From positions 9,243,501 to 9,307,500 of the forward strand of contig WPIO01000007.1 of assembly GCA_009760855.2 (NCBI GenBank): a DNA stretch of 64,000 bases. The letters are read 5' to 3'. This document shows positions 43,497 through 52,460 of this stretch, in pieces. Made by a program: the position numbers and the translations under genes. Position 1 is the stretch's first letter. Each line of letters begins with the position of its first letter. The DNA is from Cristatella mucedo. Its lineage: Eukaryota; Bryozoa; Phylactolaemata; Cristatellidae. The notes beneath the pieces are model-generated. The model was not told the DNA's origin. It worked only from the letters and a program-made list of their open reading frames with translations, and did no database searches.

Positions 43497-45864
43497 TCTG
43501 CAGTGTGTGTGTGTGACACCCTTAGAGAACTTTTACTGATGCTGAGCAGGAAGCATGTCAATTGGTTAGTGATATGCTCAATGTCAGCACTCATAATTCC
43601 ACAAAGGACAATGCACACCGTTAGAGCAATTGCTGAGAAGAATCTTCGACGGTATTGTAACAGGAAGAATGAGTATGTGGATTGTCTTTCCAAAGCTTTA
43701 TTGACTTATCCATTCACAACAGAAGCTGGAGATGATCTCTGTTTACGTCTGCACTTCCTTTTTTCACTCTGTCCTTTTTGAAGAGCTGCCGGTAGTATCA
43801 ACAAATATGAAAAGTGGCCACTTTTCATAATATTTGTTGATACTACCGGCAGCTCTTCAACTGTGGTGCTTTGGATAGTGTGACGTTTTCCTTGAATTTG
43901 TCCAGGGTATGAAGATTATTGGCGTACCTTTCTGTGGCTTCAAATTTCCTTAGAAATGAAAATCGCACGTGGACAAGTCCGGGGGGGGGGGCACGCAGTG
44001 GCCACGGCCCCTTGGTCATAGTTTGCTTCTCTGCGAAAAATTCGTGAACCTGTGTCAGTTGAGTCACTGGAGGTTTGGATGCTATTCCCCATCTTGTTGA
44101 AAAAGGCAGTACATTCTCTGTTGATGTAAGTTGGTCATACAGTGGTTAAAAAGTATGCAGGTAAACCGTGGTATTCACAGCTGATTAGAAGATAATTTGG
44201 CACACTACTGTTGTTTTTTGAGCCGGCTACCTTTTCGTGGCCTACCCTGTATTTCAAATAGGTGTGCCGGAGCGAGAATGAGGGTCCTACTAGGGATGAT
44301 GGAACCTTGAAGTCGATGCGATGCTTAATAGGGAAGTGAATGCCTGTCGGTAGGAAGCAGTGTAATGTGGTAGTTGCTATGTTCGCGACTGACATACCTA
44401 TCTGAAAAGTTTTGCACTGTATATGCCTTATTGCATAGGCAGGAATACCTGCAAGTAGAGTCACATAAATCTAAACGGGATATCGAAAATGGACGGTCAA
44501 GCTTGGCCCAGGAGGTTGTTTGCTATAATTAATCAGCAGTGTTGCCAAAGCAATTGAAAATACATAAGAGTGCTTCAAAGCAGAATGCGACTGCCGGAAG
44601 AGATTTGACTGCTGGTTGACCTCTTCAATCAGAAGCATGACAAGTCAATACTCATTTAATCTAATATCATAGCTTTTCTTGGACTTGAGATTAGCTTCTT
44701 TGTTATAAACTGGCTCACTGGACGATTCAATCAAGAAAGGACTTGGCAGTGTGGGAGTGATAGTCATCATTTGATTTATATTGTATACTGCTATAGGAAT
44801 ATTTCGTAGTAGTACCGTGCCTGTCGACAATAAATATGTTCACATGGTGATAGTTGTGTTGTCTATTATAATTGTTATTCTGACTTCCAGTACTTTTTAA
44901 AGGAGATTGCCATTTATTCGAGCAACTTCATTAGTAGTTGATTTATACAGCACTTCTCGACCCACTTTTAAAGGCATGCTGTACTCATTTATACATAGAG
45001 TAGTCAAGAAATCATTCAGGCTTGTTTTTATGGTTCATTTCTGAAAGGAGCTGTGCTCAAATACAATTCTGCAGCAGTTCATTATAAATTGTACGATGCC
45101 TATAGCAAAAAATTATTCTTTTCGTCGTGCATTGTTCAGTGTTGGGCAGTTTTCGAAGAGTTTTAGATGGACTAATCCAAAATATGGAGGTTGACCTACT
45201 GTCATTCCGTATTGGTGAAGTCGATTGCTTTAAATCTTATAGTTCAGCCATTGCCAAAACATAGTTTATATATGAGTGGCATTTGCAGGTCTTGCTTTTC
45301 CATTTCAGGGTTTCTCCAACAACAAGGCAATTCCACTTGAAGCATCGTTCAGTCCCGACTCACAGTTTGTGTTTTGTGGTATGTGCTTGTAGCGATACTA
45401 CTTTCTGGCTGCCCTGTGGCTTAGTCAGCTCCTTGATAACGAAGTCAGTGTAATTCTATACTCACAGGTTCAACCGACGGGAAGGTGCATTGCTGGAGTA
45501 CAGAGTCAGGAGCAAAAGTGAGCACTCTGACAAGTGATCATACGTCACCTATTCAGTGCATTCAGTTCAACCCTAAGTACATGATGCTGGCCAGTGCTTG
45601 CACTCAAATGGTGAGTAGCTTAGAGGTGGAAGTCTCTATCAAGGTGCATGTCCTTTTTGCTATCGTGGGTGTGGTTGGTGATGAGGAGATAATGGCACAT
45701 GCAGTATCCGACTCGGGATGGCGGTTCTGAAATGGGCCGAGTGAAAATGTAACCAACAGTAGTAGACCACCAAGACTCTGTTTCGTACCCGTATGTGAAC
45801 GTTTATCTATTTTGGTAAGATCAAGTTTTTTTTACTCTAGAGAGTTTTTCCTTGGCACAGCTGA
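29071..45864 (+). CDS. WDR82: WDR82 (Swd2) WD40 protein, spliced gene
   Basis: WDR82 is a nuclear WD40 adaptor of the SET1/COMPASS histone H3K4 methyltransferase and of PNUTS-PP1 complexes, linking them to Ser5-phosphorylated RNA polymerase II. Eight exons join in frame with GT-AG introns: 29071-29231, 33268-33365, 41910-41976, 42062-42161, 42318-42434, 42615-42770, 45309-45378 and 45468-45610. They total 912 nt, exactly 304 codons, the same count as vertebrate WDR82 up to its last nine residues. Diagnostic segments include [25 protein letters not shown] and [12 protein letters not shown] tentative last exon is at 45841-45864. No stop or frameshift is seen. Introns 1, 2 and 6 (4.0, 8.5 and 2.5 kb) are filled with transposons; the others are 85-230 bp. 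Confidence 0.95.
29232..30595. other. WDR82: WDR82 intron 1, 5' part: no recognised feature
   Basis: GC-rich near the exon, then unique-looking sequence. Several 60-120-residue frames occur, none with a recognisable motif. Confidence 0.45.
30596..31100 (+). mobile_element. Old LINE-A copy, 5' half of a split element
   Basis: Diverged reverse-transcriptase C-terminal region ([24 protein letters not shown]), running to the region encoding LHAVAPAY. It stops where a younger LINE-A begins. Its continuation (TCAGATCGACTCCCCCACCA) is at about 32328-32380. Confidence 0.75.
31101..32327 (+). mobile_element. Young LINE-A copy nested in an older one
   Basis: It contains the C-terminal part of an L2/CR1-like reverse transcriptase: [13 protein letters not shown] (motif B region) and FYADDTQLY (motif C, catalytic Asp pair), then the thumb/C-terminal region to FRTAFSGSL at 32093. 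The 3' UTR and terminal block (GCGCCTAGAAAGAGATTAAG, GCGCTTTATCAAGTGCA) end in (ATT)n. The open frame 31074-32096 is intact but 5'-truncated, lacking endonuclease and the first RT motifs. Confidence 0.9.
32328..32655 (+). mobile_element. Rest of old LINE-A, joined to a LINE-B 3' end
   Basis: About 50 bp of the older LINE-A continue after the nested copy. From about 32385 the sequence is LINE-B: AACGACAACTACTCTCCTGC, then the tail CGAAAGTCGCTTAGGCTGTG and TTTGTGGAGTTACAGACAGG. Confidence 0.7.
32656..33133 (+). mobile_element. Two old LINE-A 3' ends in series
   Basis: First copy 32656-32960: coding end with CCCAAAGCCTGGAGCTCACT, then (ATT)n. Second copy about 32965-33133: CATGCTTGTTG, GCAAATGTAAAGTGCCTACA and an ATT-rich end. 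Both are more diverged than the copy at 31101-32327. Confidence 0.7.
33268..33365 (+). CDS. WDR82: WDR82 exon 2
   Basis: Acceptor AATTTTAG, then [20 protein letters not shown], matching the human [20 protein letters not shown] region. Ends before GTAAGT at 33366, splitting a codon after one base. Confidence 0.95.
33366..34094. other. WDR82: WDR82 intron 2, 5' part: no recognised feature
   Basis: I recognise no repeat family or RNA; short open frames on both strands have no motif. Confidence 0.45.
34095..34250 (+). repeat. SINE-1 copy, diverged
   Basis: TTTGCCCAGCAGTAAGGTGC (A-box-like), CGTGGCTTTGAGGAC (decayed B box), GGGCAATCCTTTATTGCC, then GGCTCTTCTGCCACTATATA. Confidence 0.7.
34402..35149 (-). 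mobile_element. LINE-A, 5'-truncated copy
   Basis: (AAT)n tail, terminal block, 3' UTR and C-terminal coding region on the minus strand (open frame 34578-35129, intact to its truncation). It ends at 35149, where a short LINE-A piece in the opposite orientation begins. Confidence 0.9.
35150..35222 (+). repeat. Short inverted LINE-A fragment
   Basis: CTGATGCAAAACTCAGCAGC and TCACTCCACTTCTGTCTGAG match the LINE-A coding region on the plus strand, opposite to the copy on its left. Typical of twin-priming inversion or two insertions. Confidence 0.65.
35223..36101 (-). mobile_element. LINE-B, 5'-truncated copy
   Basis: Tail ATGTAATGTATCTCCGTC, then the 3' region and a 170-residue C-terminal coding frame (35337-35849: [40 protein letters not shown]), continuing to an RT-adjacent frame (35894-36097). 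It is related to LINE-A in plan but is a distinct family. Confidence 0.88.
36102..37015 (-). mobile_element. LINE-A, 5'-truncated copy
   Basis: Starts with (AAT)n directly against LINE-B. Terminal block, 3' UTR and coding frame 36338-36733, then further coding-like sequence to about 37015. Very similar to the 37310-38815 copy, in the opposite orientation. Confidence 0.88.
37190..38815 (+). mobile_element. Longest LINE-A copy in the window
   Basis: From about 37310 it encodes [16 protein letters not shown] and [17 protein letters not shown] (RT motif A), then [10 protein letters not shown] and FYADDTQLY (motif C) and the C-terminal region to FSGSL at 38580. Terminal block and (ATT)n follow. 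A stop at 37536 and shifts near 37650-37690 disable it. A more diverged LINE piece lies at about 37190-37310. The motifs place the family in the L2/CR1 group; no endonuclease is present. Confidence 0.9.
38816..39172 (+). mobile_element. LINE-A 3' end
   Basis: Begins within the coding end (TATGCTCCCAAAGCCTGGAA), then the complete 3' UTR, terminal block and (ATT)n. Confidence 0.88.
39173..39868 (+). mobile_element. LINE-B, 5'-truncated copy
   Basis: Plus-strand LINE-B coding end in two shifted frames (39219-39551 and 39502-39744), then the tail with CCGCTTAGGCTGTGAGTG and GGAGTTACAGACCGATGGAG. Diverged from the other copies. Confidence 0.82.
40130..40218 (+). repeat. Diverged LINE-A-like 3' tail
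   Basis: GTAAAGCATGTGAACTGAGA, GGGTGCTATATAAGC and (ATT)n keep the outline of the LINE-A terminal block. Confidence 0.5.
40640..40833 (+). mobile_element. SPIN-like non-autonomous hAT element with perfect target duplication
   Basis: The element proper is 40648-40825 (178 bp). It starts CAGCGGGTTTTCAACCTGTA, continues GGTCGCGACCCTTTTGGGGG, and ends GAGAACCACTG. Internal GGTTGGGGGTCGCCACAACA and TGAGGAAC follow the order I recall for the SPACE INVADERS (SPIN) MITE. It is flanked on both sides by CTTTAGTG (40640-40647 and 40826-40833), a perfect 8-bp duplication typical of hAT transposition. It lies in WDR82 intron 2. No transposase is encoded. Confidence 0.9.
40834..41909. other. WDR82: WDR82 intron 2, 3' part: no recognised feature
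   Basis: Open frames on the minus strand (40800-41639) overlap one another and lack motifs. I see no repeat family. Confidence 0.45.
41910..41976 (+). CDS. WDR82: WDR82 exon 3
   Basis: Acceptor CTTTTTTAG, then [20 protein letters not shown]. Ends before GTAGGT at 41977. Only 67 nt. Confidence 0.95.
42062..42161 (+). CDS. WDR82: WDR82 exon 4
   Basis: Acceptor TATTTTAG, then [20 protein letters not shown] and a WD dipeptide region. Ends on a complete codon before GTTAGT at 42162. Confidence 0.95.
42318..42434 (+). CDS. WDR82: WDR82 exon 5
   Basis: Acceptor TTTGCAG, then [20 protein letters not shown] through [10 protein letters not shown]. Phase 0 on both sides; donor GTATGC at 42435. Confidence 0.95.
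42615..42770 (+). CDS. WDR82: WDR82 exon 6
   Basis: Acceptor TTTGTAG, then [20 protein letters not shown] through [12 protein letters not shown]. Phase 0 on both sides; donor GTAAGC at 42771. Confidence 0.95.
43085..43440. other. WDR82: WDR82 intron 6: no clear feature
   Basis: A short C-run (about 43365) and a 20-bp near-duplication (AAAAGAATCGCTGGATCTAA / AAAAGAATCACTGGATGT near 43193-43225) are all that stands out. Confidence 0.4.
43441..43494. repeat. (AAT)n microsatellite
   Basis: Eighteen perfect AAT units. The LINE-A-like remnant on its right (AGCATGTCAATTGGTTAGTG) suggests it grew from a LINE-A tail. Confidence 0.95.
43778..43860. repeat. 83-bp near-perfect palindrome in WDR82 intron 6
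   Basis: Left arm TTGAAGAGCTGCCGGTAGTA... and right arm ...TACTACCGGCAGCTCTTCAA are complementary over about 40 bp with one 3-nt bulge; the centre is GAAAAGTGGCCACTTTTC. Transcribed, it would fold into one long hairpin. Confidence 0.9.
44260..44530 (-). repeat. Old LINE-A fragment
   Basis: Diverged minus-strand coding end: ACCTTGAAGTCGATGCGATG, GTGTAATGTGGTAGTTGC, AGTTTTGCACTGTATATGCC match the LINE-A segment around 34925-35060. Confidence 0.65.
45309..45378 (+). CDS. WDR82: WDR82 exon 7
   Basis: Acceptor CATTTCAG, then [20 protein letters not shown]. Ends after one base of a Gly codon; donor GTATGT at 45379. Confidence 0.95.
45468..45610 (+). CDS. WDR82: WDR82 exon 8
   Basis: Acceptor CTCACAG, then [17 protein letters not shown] through [15 protein letters not shown]. 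Donor GTGAGT at 45611, exactly where the human protein has AFWLP left to add. Confidence 0.93.
45841..45864 (+). CDS. WDR82: Tentative WDR82 last exon
   Basis: A strong polypyrimidine tract and acceptor (TTTTTTTTACTCTAG) precede 24 nt in the right phase that encode seven residues (RVFPWHS) and TGA. This would make a 311-residue protein against about 313 in vertebrates. The residues match the usual AFWLP-type ending only loosely, so another downstream exon is possible. Confidence 0.35.
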   Translation, partial: RVFPWHS

Positions 45865-46225
45865 AAGCAAACAACAGTCACCTCTCAGCAAATAGAGGTT
45901 AGAAACATATCTGAAACAGCAGGGTTGGTAGAGAAATAGGTTGCAACATCGGCCATTGAAAAAGAAATACCACAGTTTGACTAAGGAGAAAGGCCGTCAA
46001 TGCTGCATGGCAACAGTTAAAACGAGTGCCACTGATTAGTAACACCAGTGCAAAAGCGATCGTGAAGCAGAAGAGACGAATAGTCAAGCTAGTCTAAAAG
46101 AAGACCTGAGAGCACAAGCATGGTGATCAGCATCACCAGTCAAGCTAAATGTGGAGGAGACAAGCCATTGTGATCGTAAGTGGTAGCCAGAGTAAGAATT
46201 TTAGTCTCACGTTTCAGTAGGGATA

Positions 46226-46400
46226 GGTGAGCCGGGATGGCACCACACTGGATAAGGCGGTTGCTTTTCACGACCTCGAGACCAAGGTCATCGGTTCGAA
46301 TCCTGCTGTGGGCGATCCTTTGTTGCCACTGCAAGTGGTGGTTATAGCCGTAAAGGCTCTTATGTCGCTATACAAAAGAGCCTGTTGAATGAGATTGTAT
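46226..46400 (+). repeat. SINE-1 copy, well preserved
   Basis: GAGCCGGGATGGCACCACAC, then GGTTCGAATCCTGCTGTGGG (intact B box), GCGATCCTTTGTTGCCACTG and a 3' region with CGCTATACAAAAGAG. The best copy for judging the family's tRNA origin. Confidence 0.85.
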
Positions 46401-46504
46401 TTCTTTTTCAAGCGTCACCACTACACTGAAACTGCTCTCCTCCGTGCAACCGACGATATCCTATGCAGCAATAAGGATAGGAATGTCACTGTACTGGCCA
46501 TGCT

Positions 46505-47285
46505 GATAAATAATATAATAATACATTTGATATAGTGCCCTCAGATAATTCAATCTCTTTCTTGGCACTTTACATTTGCTGCGAAGGAAGCACGATCGAA
46601 TGGTTAGTGGTAGCATGCTCAATAATCTACAAGATTAGTGTGGTTAGAGATGACCTGTACAGGGTCAGCATGCAAATGTGGCAAGTGTCAGCATGCATAA
46701 GCACATACAAGATTAATCACATGGACCCACTAAATGCTATGATAAATAGATGTGGTTTTAGTTTATTTTTAATTTGGTCAAGTCAAGAGATGTCGTGATG
46801 CAAGTCAGAAGTGAGTTCCAGGCTTCTGGAGCATACAAACTAAAGGCATGGTCTCTAAAGGATGTGAGATTTGTACGATGTATAGGTAAGCGATTAGATT
46901 CCGAAAAGCAAGGTGGTACGATGCTTAGCCTGGTGGGGGAGTAGATCTGATAAGTATGATGGAGCCAAAGAACGAAGGCACCTAAAAGTGAGTAACAAAA
47001 CCTTGAAGTCGATGCATTGCTAGTGACTGGTAGCCAGTGCAGGTCAGCGAGAAGTGGTGTGATGTGGCAACTGCAACACTCACGACAGACAAGCCTGGTT
47101 GCAGAGTTTTGCACCAGCTGTAAGCACCTGGGTGCACAGGCCGGCAGACAAGCAAGCAGTGAGTTACAGAAGTCGAGACGAGATGTCACAAATGCATGGA
47201 CCAATTTTAGATTCGGTATCCCTGTCTAAACGAGCCCGGGTTTTAGCAATGTTGAAGTAGCTGAAAGTAGGCAGGCTTGTCTGTG
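46505..47285 (-). mobile_element. LINE-A subfamily, diverged 5'-truncated copy
   Basis: Tail (AAT), TATAGTGCCCTCAGATAATT, 3' UTR and minus-strand coding region (46758-47204) with frame changes. It differs consistently from the main LINE-A copies, so it is probably an older subfamily. Confidence 0.8.
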
Positions 47286-47497
47286 GACTGATGTGATGCT
47301 CTCCCTCTCACACTTTTTCTTCTCTCCGTGAGAGAACACGTTCCGGAGCGTTCCTTCCACGACAGCTACTACATCTGTATGTAAACTCGCTTGAGTTGCC
47401 TGCATATAATGCAATACAGCCGTCGTCGTCAACTGGCTTTTGGGGCAACGTTAAATCTTCGTAGGGCCGCCAGCCATCGTGCCCATCGCGCCCATCG

Positions 47498-49266
47498 ACA
47501 TCCCTGGGCCGACGGGTCGGCACGCGGCGAACAAACGATAGATGTTCGTACTAAAACTCCTGCACAGTTCGATGCAGTATCGGTCAGCGAATTAAACCGC
47601 GCCGACTCGTGCAGGAACAAGAGGCTGGGCCATGGCCACCGTCGGGTGGGGGATGGGATAATGAAGCTAGAAAATTTCCTAGAGGGATCGAACCTTGACG
47701 TTATGGCTTTCGGATTAAAATGGCACCGCTACCGAGTCGAGGTCGAAACCGCACGGTTAATCTCGGCGCCGCTTTTGATACGGGTTGTTTCGGTGGAATG
47801 AGGCGCGGGTAAATCGAAACGGCCTCGACAAACGAGCCCATGAATTTGCCCGCCATCCATGCCCACGATGAGTCAGTTTCAAAAGATGGAGGCTATAGTT
47901 CTTTTTTCGAGAGGAACGGCCGCACATTTCGAGGATCCTCTAGACCGGCCGAAAAGGGGTAATCCCTTTTCGATGGACCAAAAATATGTGTGGGGGATGG
48001 GAGCCGGTGTGTCATCGGAGCGTGCACAGGGACCTCCAGGAAAGCTACCTACTTTTTTCACGGGGTCTAAATGTGCTTCCGGAGGCTTGGTGAAAATGCA
48101 ACGCGCCAGTTCTTTTTTAGAGGGGCTTTGAAAACTATGCGAGGAACGCGCCTAGGGTGTGAGGATTGCATCAAAATTCGGCTTCGGGGAGAGAAGGAAA
48201 GGAGGCGTTCCTCCTCCTCGTCCTCCTCCTCAGAGAGCTCCGGTTCGGAGTCAACCTTGAGAAGCGATTCAAGCCTGTCTGGAGTCCTCCGGCAGGCTAT
48301 GGCATTACCAAGTACTTACTTTCCGAATACCATCGCTGCAACCAATCAAGCTGGCACAACGATGCTTACCGTAGAAAGCCGTCTGCTCAGGATCCTCGGG
48401 CTGCGTTCGTGCCTCCCGGCTTCTCTAACCTGACAGGGCAGCGCTGCCGGATGAGGAAGACAAATTCGATATGCTGCAAAAGCCCCTTGCTAAATGCTGA
48501 CAACCGCGGCTGCCCTTTGACGGCTGACTGTTTTCACAAGCTTTATTGGGTGCATTGCGAGGACTGGAAGCAAAAATAGTTATCACTATTTCCACTATAA
48601 AGGCACACTCAAAATATTAAAATAGGAAACTGCGTGTAAAAAACCTCTGGCATCCACCCGATAATTTGTTTCAAGTAAATTGAAAGGTTCTTTTAAGATG
48701 ACGAGTCTCCCACTGACTAACTCAGCCACTGGTACGCGCCGCGGAAATAAGATGTCGATTTCCCACTGTGTTAGTTTCCGGCCATGACTACTAAAGGTCA
48801 AGTTTGAGCCTAGATTAGCTTAAAATAATAACTCGGACTCGGTCTGGCTGCACTTCAACTCATGAATATAACTACCCGATTTCGGTGGGAAATGGCTTAG
48901 CTATTCGACTATCTCAGGGAAAGCTGACGAACGTAGATTGCAGCAGTGAATACATTTTTTTCTCATAATTACCTTCGCTGTTTATGTTCTGTAAGCAAGC
49001 CGCTGATTTTCGTTAGATGTTGTGGTACGTACGCAAGGGAAATTTCTTCGGAGAATCGGCGGTAACTTGAAGATCGGTTGAAGCAACCGGGCGAAGGCGT
49101 CCCTCGAGTCTGCTGGTGGACCTGTTGCATGCGTACCGAAAGTCGCCTAGGCTTTGAGTGCGCTATAGAAAACTCTCCTGGAGAAAACACTCAATTGGTG
49201 TACGTGGCATTGTGGAGTTACTTACGTTGCATTAATTTCCTAGAAAGAACCTTAATATCCAAATTA
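47498..49266 (+). repeat. Copy 1 of a near-identical 1.6-kb dispersed repeat with LINE-B-like 3' end
   Basis: From 47677 it matches 61463-63030 at an offset of 13,786 bp with almost no differences (one seen near 48842). Upstream, 47498-47547 matches 61421-61462, and 129 bp between are present only in this copy. The last 130 bp (CGTACCGAAAGTCGCCTAGG, GCGCTATAGAAAACTCTCCT, TGTGGAGTTACTTACGTTGC) resemble the LINE-B tail. Open frames 47859-48131 and 48166-48579 (the latter Cys-rich) are the same in both copies. Probably a retrotransposed unit; a segmental duplication is possible. Confidence 0.85.
48166..48579 (+). CDS. Cys-rich open frame of the 1.6-kb repeat (copy 1)
   Basis: 137 residues; the C-terminal 95 hold seven Cys and several Trp/His (LTGQRCRMRKTNSICCKSPL; DCFHKLYWVHCEDW). 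No signal peptide or known family. Identical at 61952-62365. Coding status uncertain. Confidence 0.3.
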   Translation: MHQNSASGREGKEAFLLLVLLLRELRFGVNLEKRFKPVWSPPAGYGITKYLLSEYHRCNQSSWHNDAYRRKPSAQDPRAAFVPPGFSNLTGQRCRMRKTNSICCKSPLLNADNRGCPLTADCFHKLYWVHCEDWKQK

Positions 49267-50019
49267 TACTCTTCCAGCTATAATAATTATGTGGGATACA
49301 GCCAAGAGTGAGCCCACGAGTTGCCGATCTTGACCGTGCTAAACTCAGCCCGAGCTGATAAGGATGCTGGGAAGGCATGCTTCGGCAGCGGCCAACCGCC
49401 TGGCCCAACCCTCCTTTGAGTTGGTTGGCGGTGCTGGAGGGGGAAGGCCGGCTGGTTCCATTCGAAATGCCTGTGCACTTTCGAGTACTTGAGCTTGAAG
49501 CTTTGCAATCAGGTCGAAACTGGCCGCCTTTTTTTATCGCGAAACACTTAGCGCCTGTCACTTATCCATCTGTGAGGACTGATGACGTTTGCCTCATTGT
49601 GCACCAGCCCCTTGCTGGTGGTTCGTCACGACTTGGAGCGAGGCTTGCCGTGCATTTGCCTGCTTGAATGCCATTCCAATGTCCACCCTCTGCTTGGCTC
49701 TTTGATTCGGCCTGATTCTCTTTTGATTTGTAACAGCTCAACTCTATATTTTTAGTCATTCTGGCTGCCGCATATTGACGAGTGAGGGGCAGCATGTTTT
49801 CCATCTGCAAGGGTATGGAAGGAATGCTGTTCACCGAAGATTATTAACGTGCAGATATCGGCAACAGTTGGTGCATTGCATTTATATTTGCTATTGGAAC
49901 ACTGGAAGTTTGGCTCTTACGGCGATGCAACGCTAATCGTTCGGCTAATCAACAGCGAACCAACAGGATGTGCTGCCTTTCATGGTTATTCCTCATGCAT
50001 CGATGCTAGTGTCGACATT
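49267..50019. other. No recognised feature
   Basis: Mutually overlapping short frames on both strands without motifs; no repeat family recognised. Confidence 0.4.
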
Positions 50020-50247
50020 ACCAGCTTTAAACCTGCTGGCGACGTGACGTCTGGTCAGACTCTGCAGCCCCGCCGCTTTGCTCTTTGGCAGGGCGATTTT
50101 ACGAGGCAATTGTTGCAGTTCTCTCTTAAAAGCACCAGCTTTTAACCTGCTGACGATGCGACGTCTGGTCAGACTCTGCGGCCCCGTCGCTTTGCTCTTT
50201 GGCAGGGCGATTTTACGAGACAATTGTTGCTGTTCTCTCTTAAAAGC
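50020..50247. repeat. 114-bp tandem duplication
   Basis: Copies at 50020-50133 and 50134-50247, about 90 percent alike, share GACGTCTGGTCAGACTCTGC and TTTGCTCTTTGGCAGGGCGA. The period is a multiple of three and both strands stay open across it. Confidence 0.9.
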
Positions 50248-50509
50248 AGAGGGAAATTTTATTAAGTAAAGTTGAAAAGAAAAAAGATGATGTGGTTGTA
50301 GGTATCACCAGGAGCTGAACAGCTCATTGTTACCGGTTGCTCAGTTGTGCAATCAATGTTTCCACGCTTCATGGCTCTCCTTATAACAACACGTGGGTCG
50401 AAAGTAGCGAAACCCAGAACCGATTGTTATGCTTTGTTAAGGATTCCTTTTGGCTGTTGCATAGCCTCAAATCAAGCAATACCCACCTCCCCTATGATAT
50501 ATTCAAAGG

Positions 50510-50587
50510 CAGCAAATGTAAAGCGCCTAGAAAGAGATTAAGTTCTCCGAGGGTGCTTTATCAAGTGCATTATTATTATTACTATTA
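50510..50587 (+). repeat. LINE-A terminal block only
   Basis: GCAAATGTAAAGCGCCTAGA through GTGCTTTATCAAGTGCATT and (ATT)n, with no coding part. Confidence 0.85.
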
Positions 50588-50819
50588 AGACAGAACAGCT
50601 ACTGTGTATGTCATACCTGCGAAATCCCAGCGTGAGTAAGCAGTGTACCGAAAGAGCTAAAATTGACCATCACAACATGGTAAACAGCAGTTGTCTGGTA
50701 GTACCCTGGCACAACCCAACATAAGTGCGTGTAATTTCGATGTTATTTCATGTCATGTCATTCATATCTCTCGCGAGTAATAGTACTAGTTACGCTAGAT
50801 CTCTGTCCAGGTAATTAAC

Positions 50820-51480
50820 ATATGCTGTAAAGGAAGCATGTCAATTGGTTAGTGATAACATGCATATTGTCAGCACTCATAACTAGGGAGAATTCACACC
50901 GACTCAGTAAGTACTGGGAGAACCCTGGTGCATTTTTAGCTGTTTTTTAAATTTCAAGTCAGAGGATGTCGTGGCGTCAGTCGAGTGTTTCTTTTTGGGG
51001 GCAGGTGAGCTGAAGCAACGGTCTCAAAAAGGATTCGAGGTTGATTCAAAGAGCCGTTACGATGCGATGCCTCAGTAAGAAATAAGTTGGATACCTAGGC
51101 CGGAGCAAGGGACTGAATATACCTAAACATGAGAAACGGCACCTCGAAGTTCATGAGCTACTTGATGGCGAGCCAATGCAATCGCTGAGAATTCGCGTAA
51201 CGTTGAACTGCAATGTTCACCCATGATAAACCCATTTGCAGTTTTGCATCAACTGTAATTACTTCGTTGTCGAGACTGATTGTTACAAATGCATGGACCG
51301 ACCTAAATGCGGAATTTCTCAATAAGCAGGCCCGAATTTTACCAATGTTACGAAACTGAAAGTAGGCTGACGACTGTAGAGCTGAAGTCATCGTCTAGTG
51401 AAAGGTCATTCTAGAGCAGAAGATCCAGACTGTGTTGATGCTGCAGTAGATATGCTGGCCGGCCCATCTTGCGGAACAGG
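50820..51480 (-). repeat. Old LINE-A-related copy
   Basis: Diverged minus-strand 3' UTR (AAGCATGTCAATTGGTTAGT, GTCAGCACTCATAAC) and coding end (51158-51391). The same subfamily as the piece at about 43500-43600. Confidence 0.6.
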
Positions 51481-51506
51481 TCAATCAATTCCTGAGTAAC
51501 ACTATG

Positions 51507-52460
51507 TAATGTAATGTATCTCCGTCAGTAACTCCACAAAGTCATAAAGACCATGTGGGTGTTACGCAGGAGAGTTTTGTATAGCGCACTCACAGCCTAA
51601 GCGGCTTTCGGTGCGCATTCGGTAGCCAACAGACTTCGTCTCACGCAACAAAGAGAAAGTGGGAAGCATAGCAGAGTTAGGAGAGCAGTTGAGGTAGTGA
51701 GTAGCATAGAAGTAGCAGTTCAGGACCGCTGAAAAAGATGTGCCATAGTCGGTAGTTGGAGAGTAGATGTCGTTGCGTAAGAATTGTGGAAGCGAGTTCC
51801 ACAGTCTAGGACCGGCAGAGCTAAAGCTTCTGTCGCCAACTGTCTTTAAACGGAGGAATGGGACAGCTAATTTATTGTCCACACAGGACCTGAGGGCGCG
51901 AACAGGCTGAAACTGATGCAGCAGTTCAGCTAGGTACGAAGGAGCCAAGCCGTGGCGGGCGTTGTGGGTCAGCGTAAGAACTTTGCTCTGTATCCTTTGC
52001 TCAACCGGCAACCATCCTAGCTCTTTCAGCAGAGGTGACACGTGCTCAAACCGCTGGGACTTGAAGACCAGCCTTGCAGCCGTATTCATAGTCCGCTGTA
52101 GTGGCATAATAGCTTTCTTTGGTACCCCAGCCAAAAGGGAATTACAATAATCAAGCCGAGACAGAACTAAAGAGCTAGTTAAATTTTTTACAAGCCACTG
52201 TGGGAGACAGCTTCTAATCTTGGATAGGGATCGGACGTGATGGCTGGCTGTAGAGGCAGTCTTCTGAATGAAGCTTTTGAAATTGAGGCAGCTGTCGAAC
52301 ACGACACCTAGATTACGAGCACGCCGTTTGGTCGCACAATAGCATCACCTATTAGAACAGCAAAGCCTTTTAATCCAGCCACACGCTTAGGGTGTCCTAT
52401 GAGAAGCAGTTCGGTTTTATTGTCATTTAATTTCAGGAAGTTTTCCGACATCCAGGTGTG
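51507..52460 (-). mobile_element. LINE-B, best-preserved copy
   Basis: Tail ATGTAATGTATCTCCGTCAG, CTTTCGGTGCGCATTCGGTA, then one open frame of 246 residues (51562-52302) with [40 protein letters not shown] and [20 protein letters not shown], the C-terminal region of a CR1/L2-like reverse transcriptase. It continues upstream to about 52460 (CAGTTCGGTTTTATTGTCAT). Confidence 0.9.
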
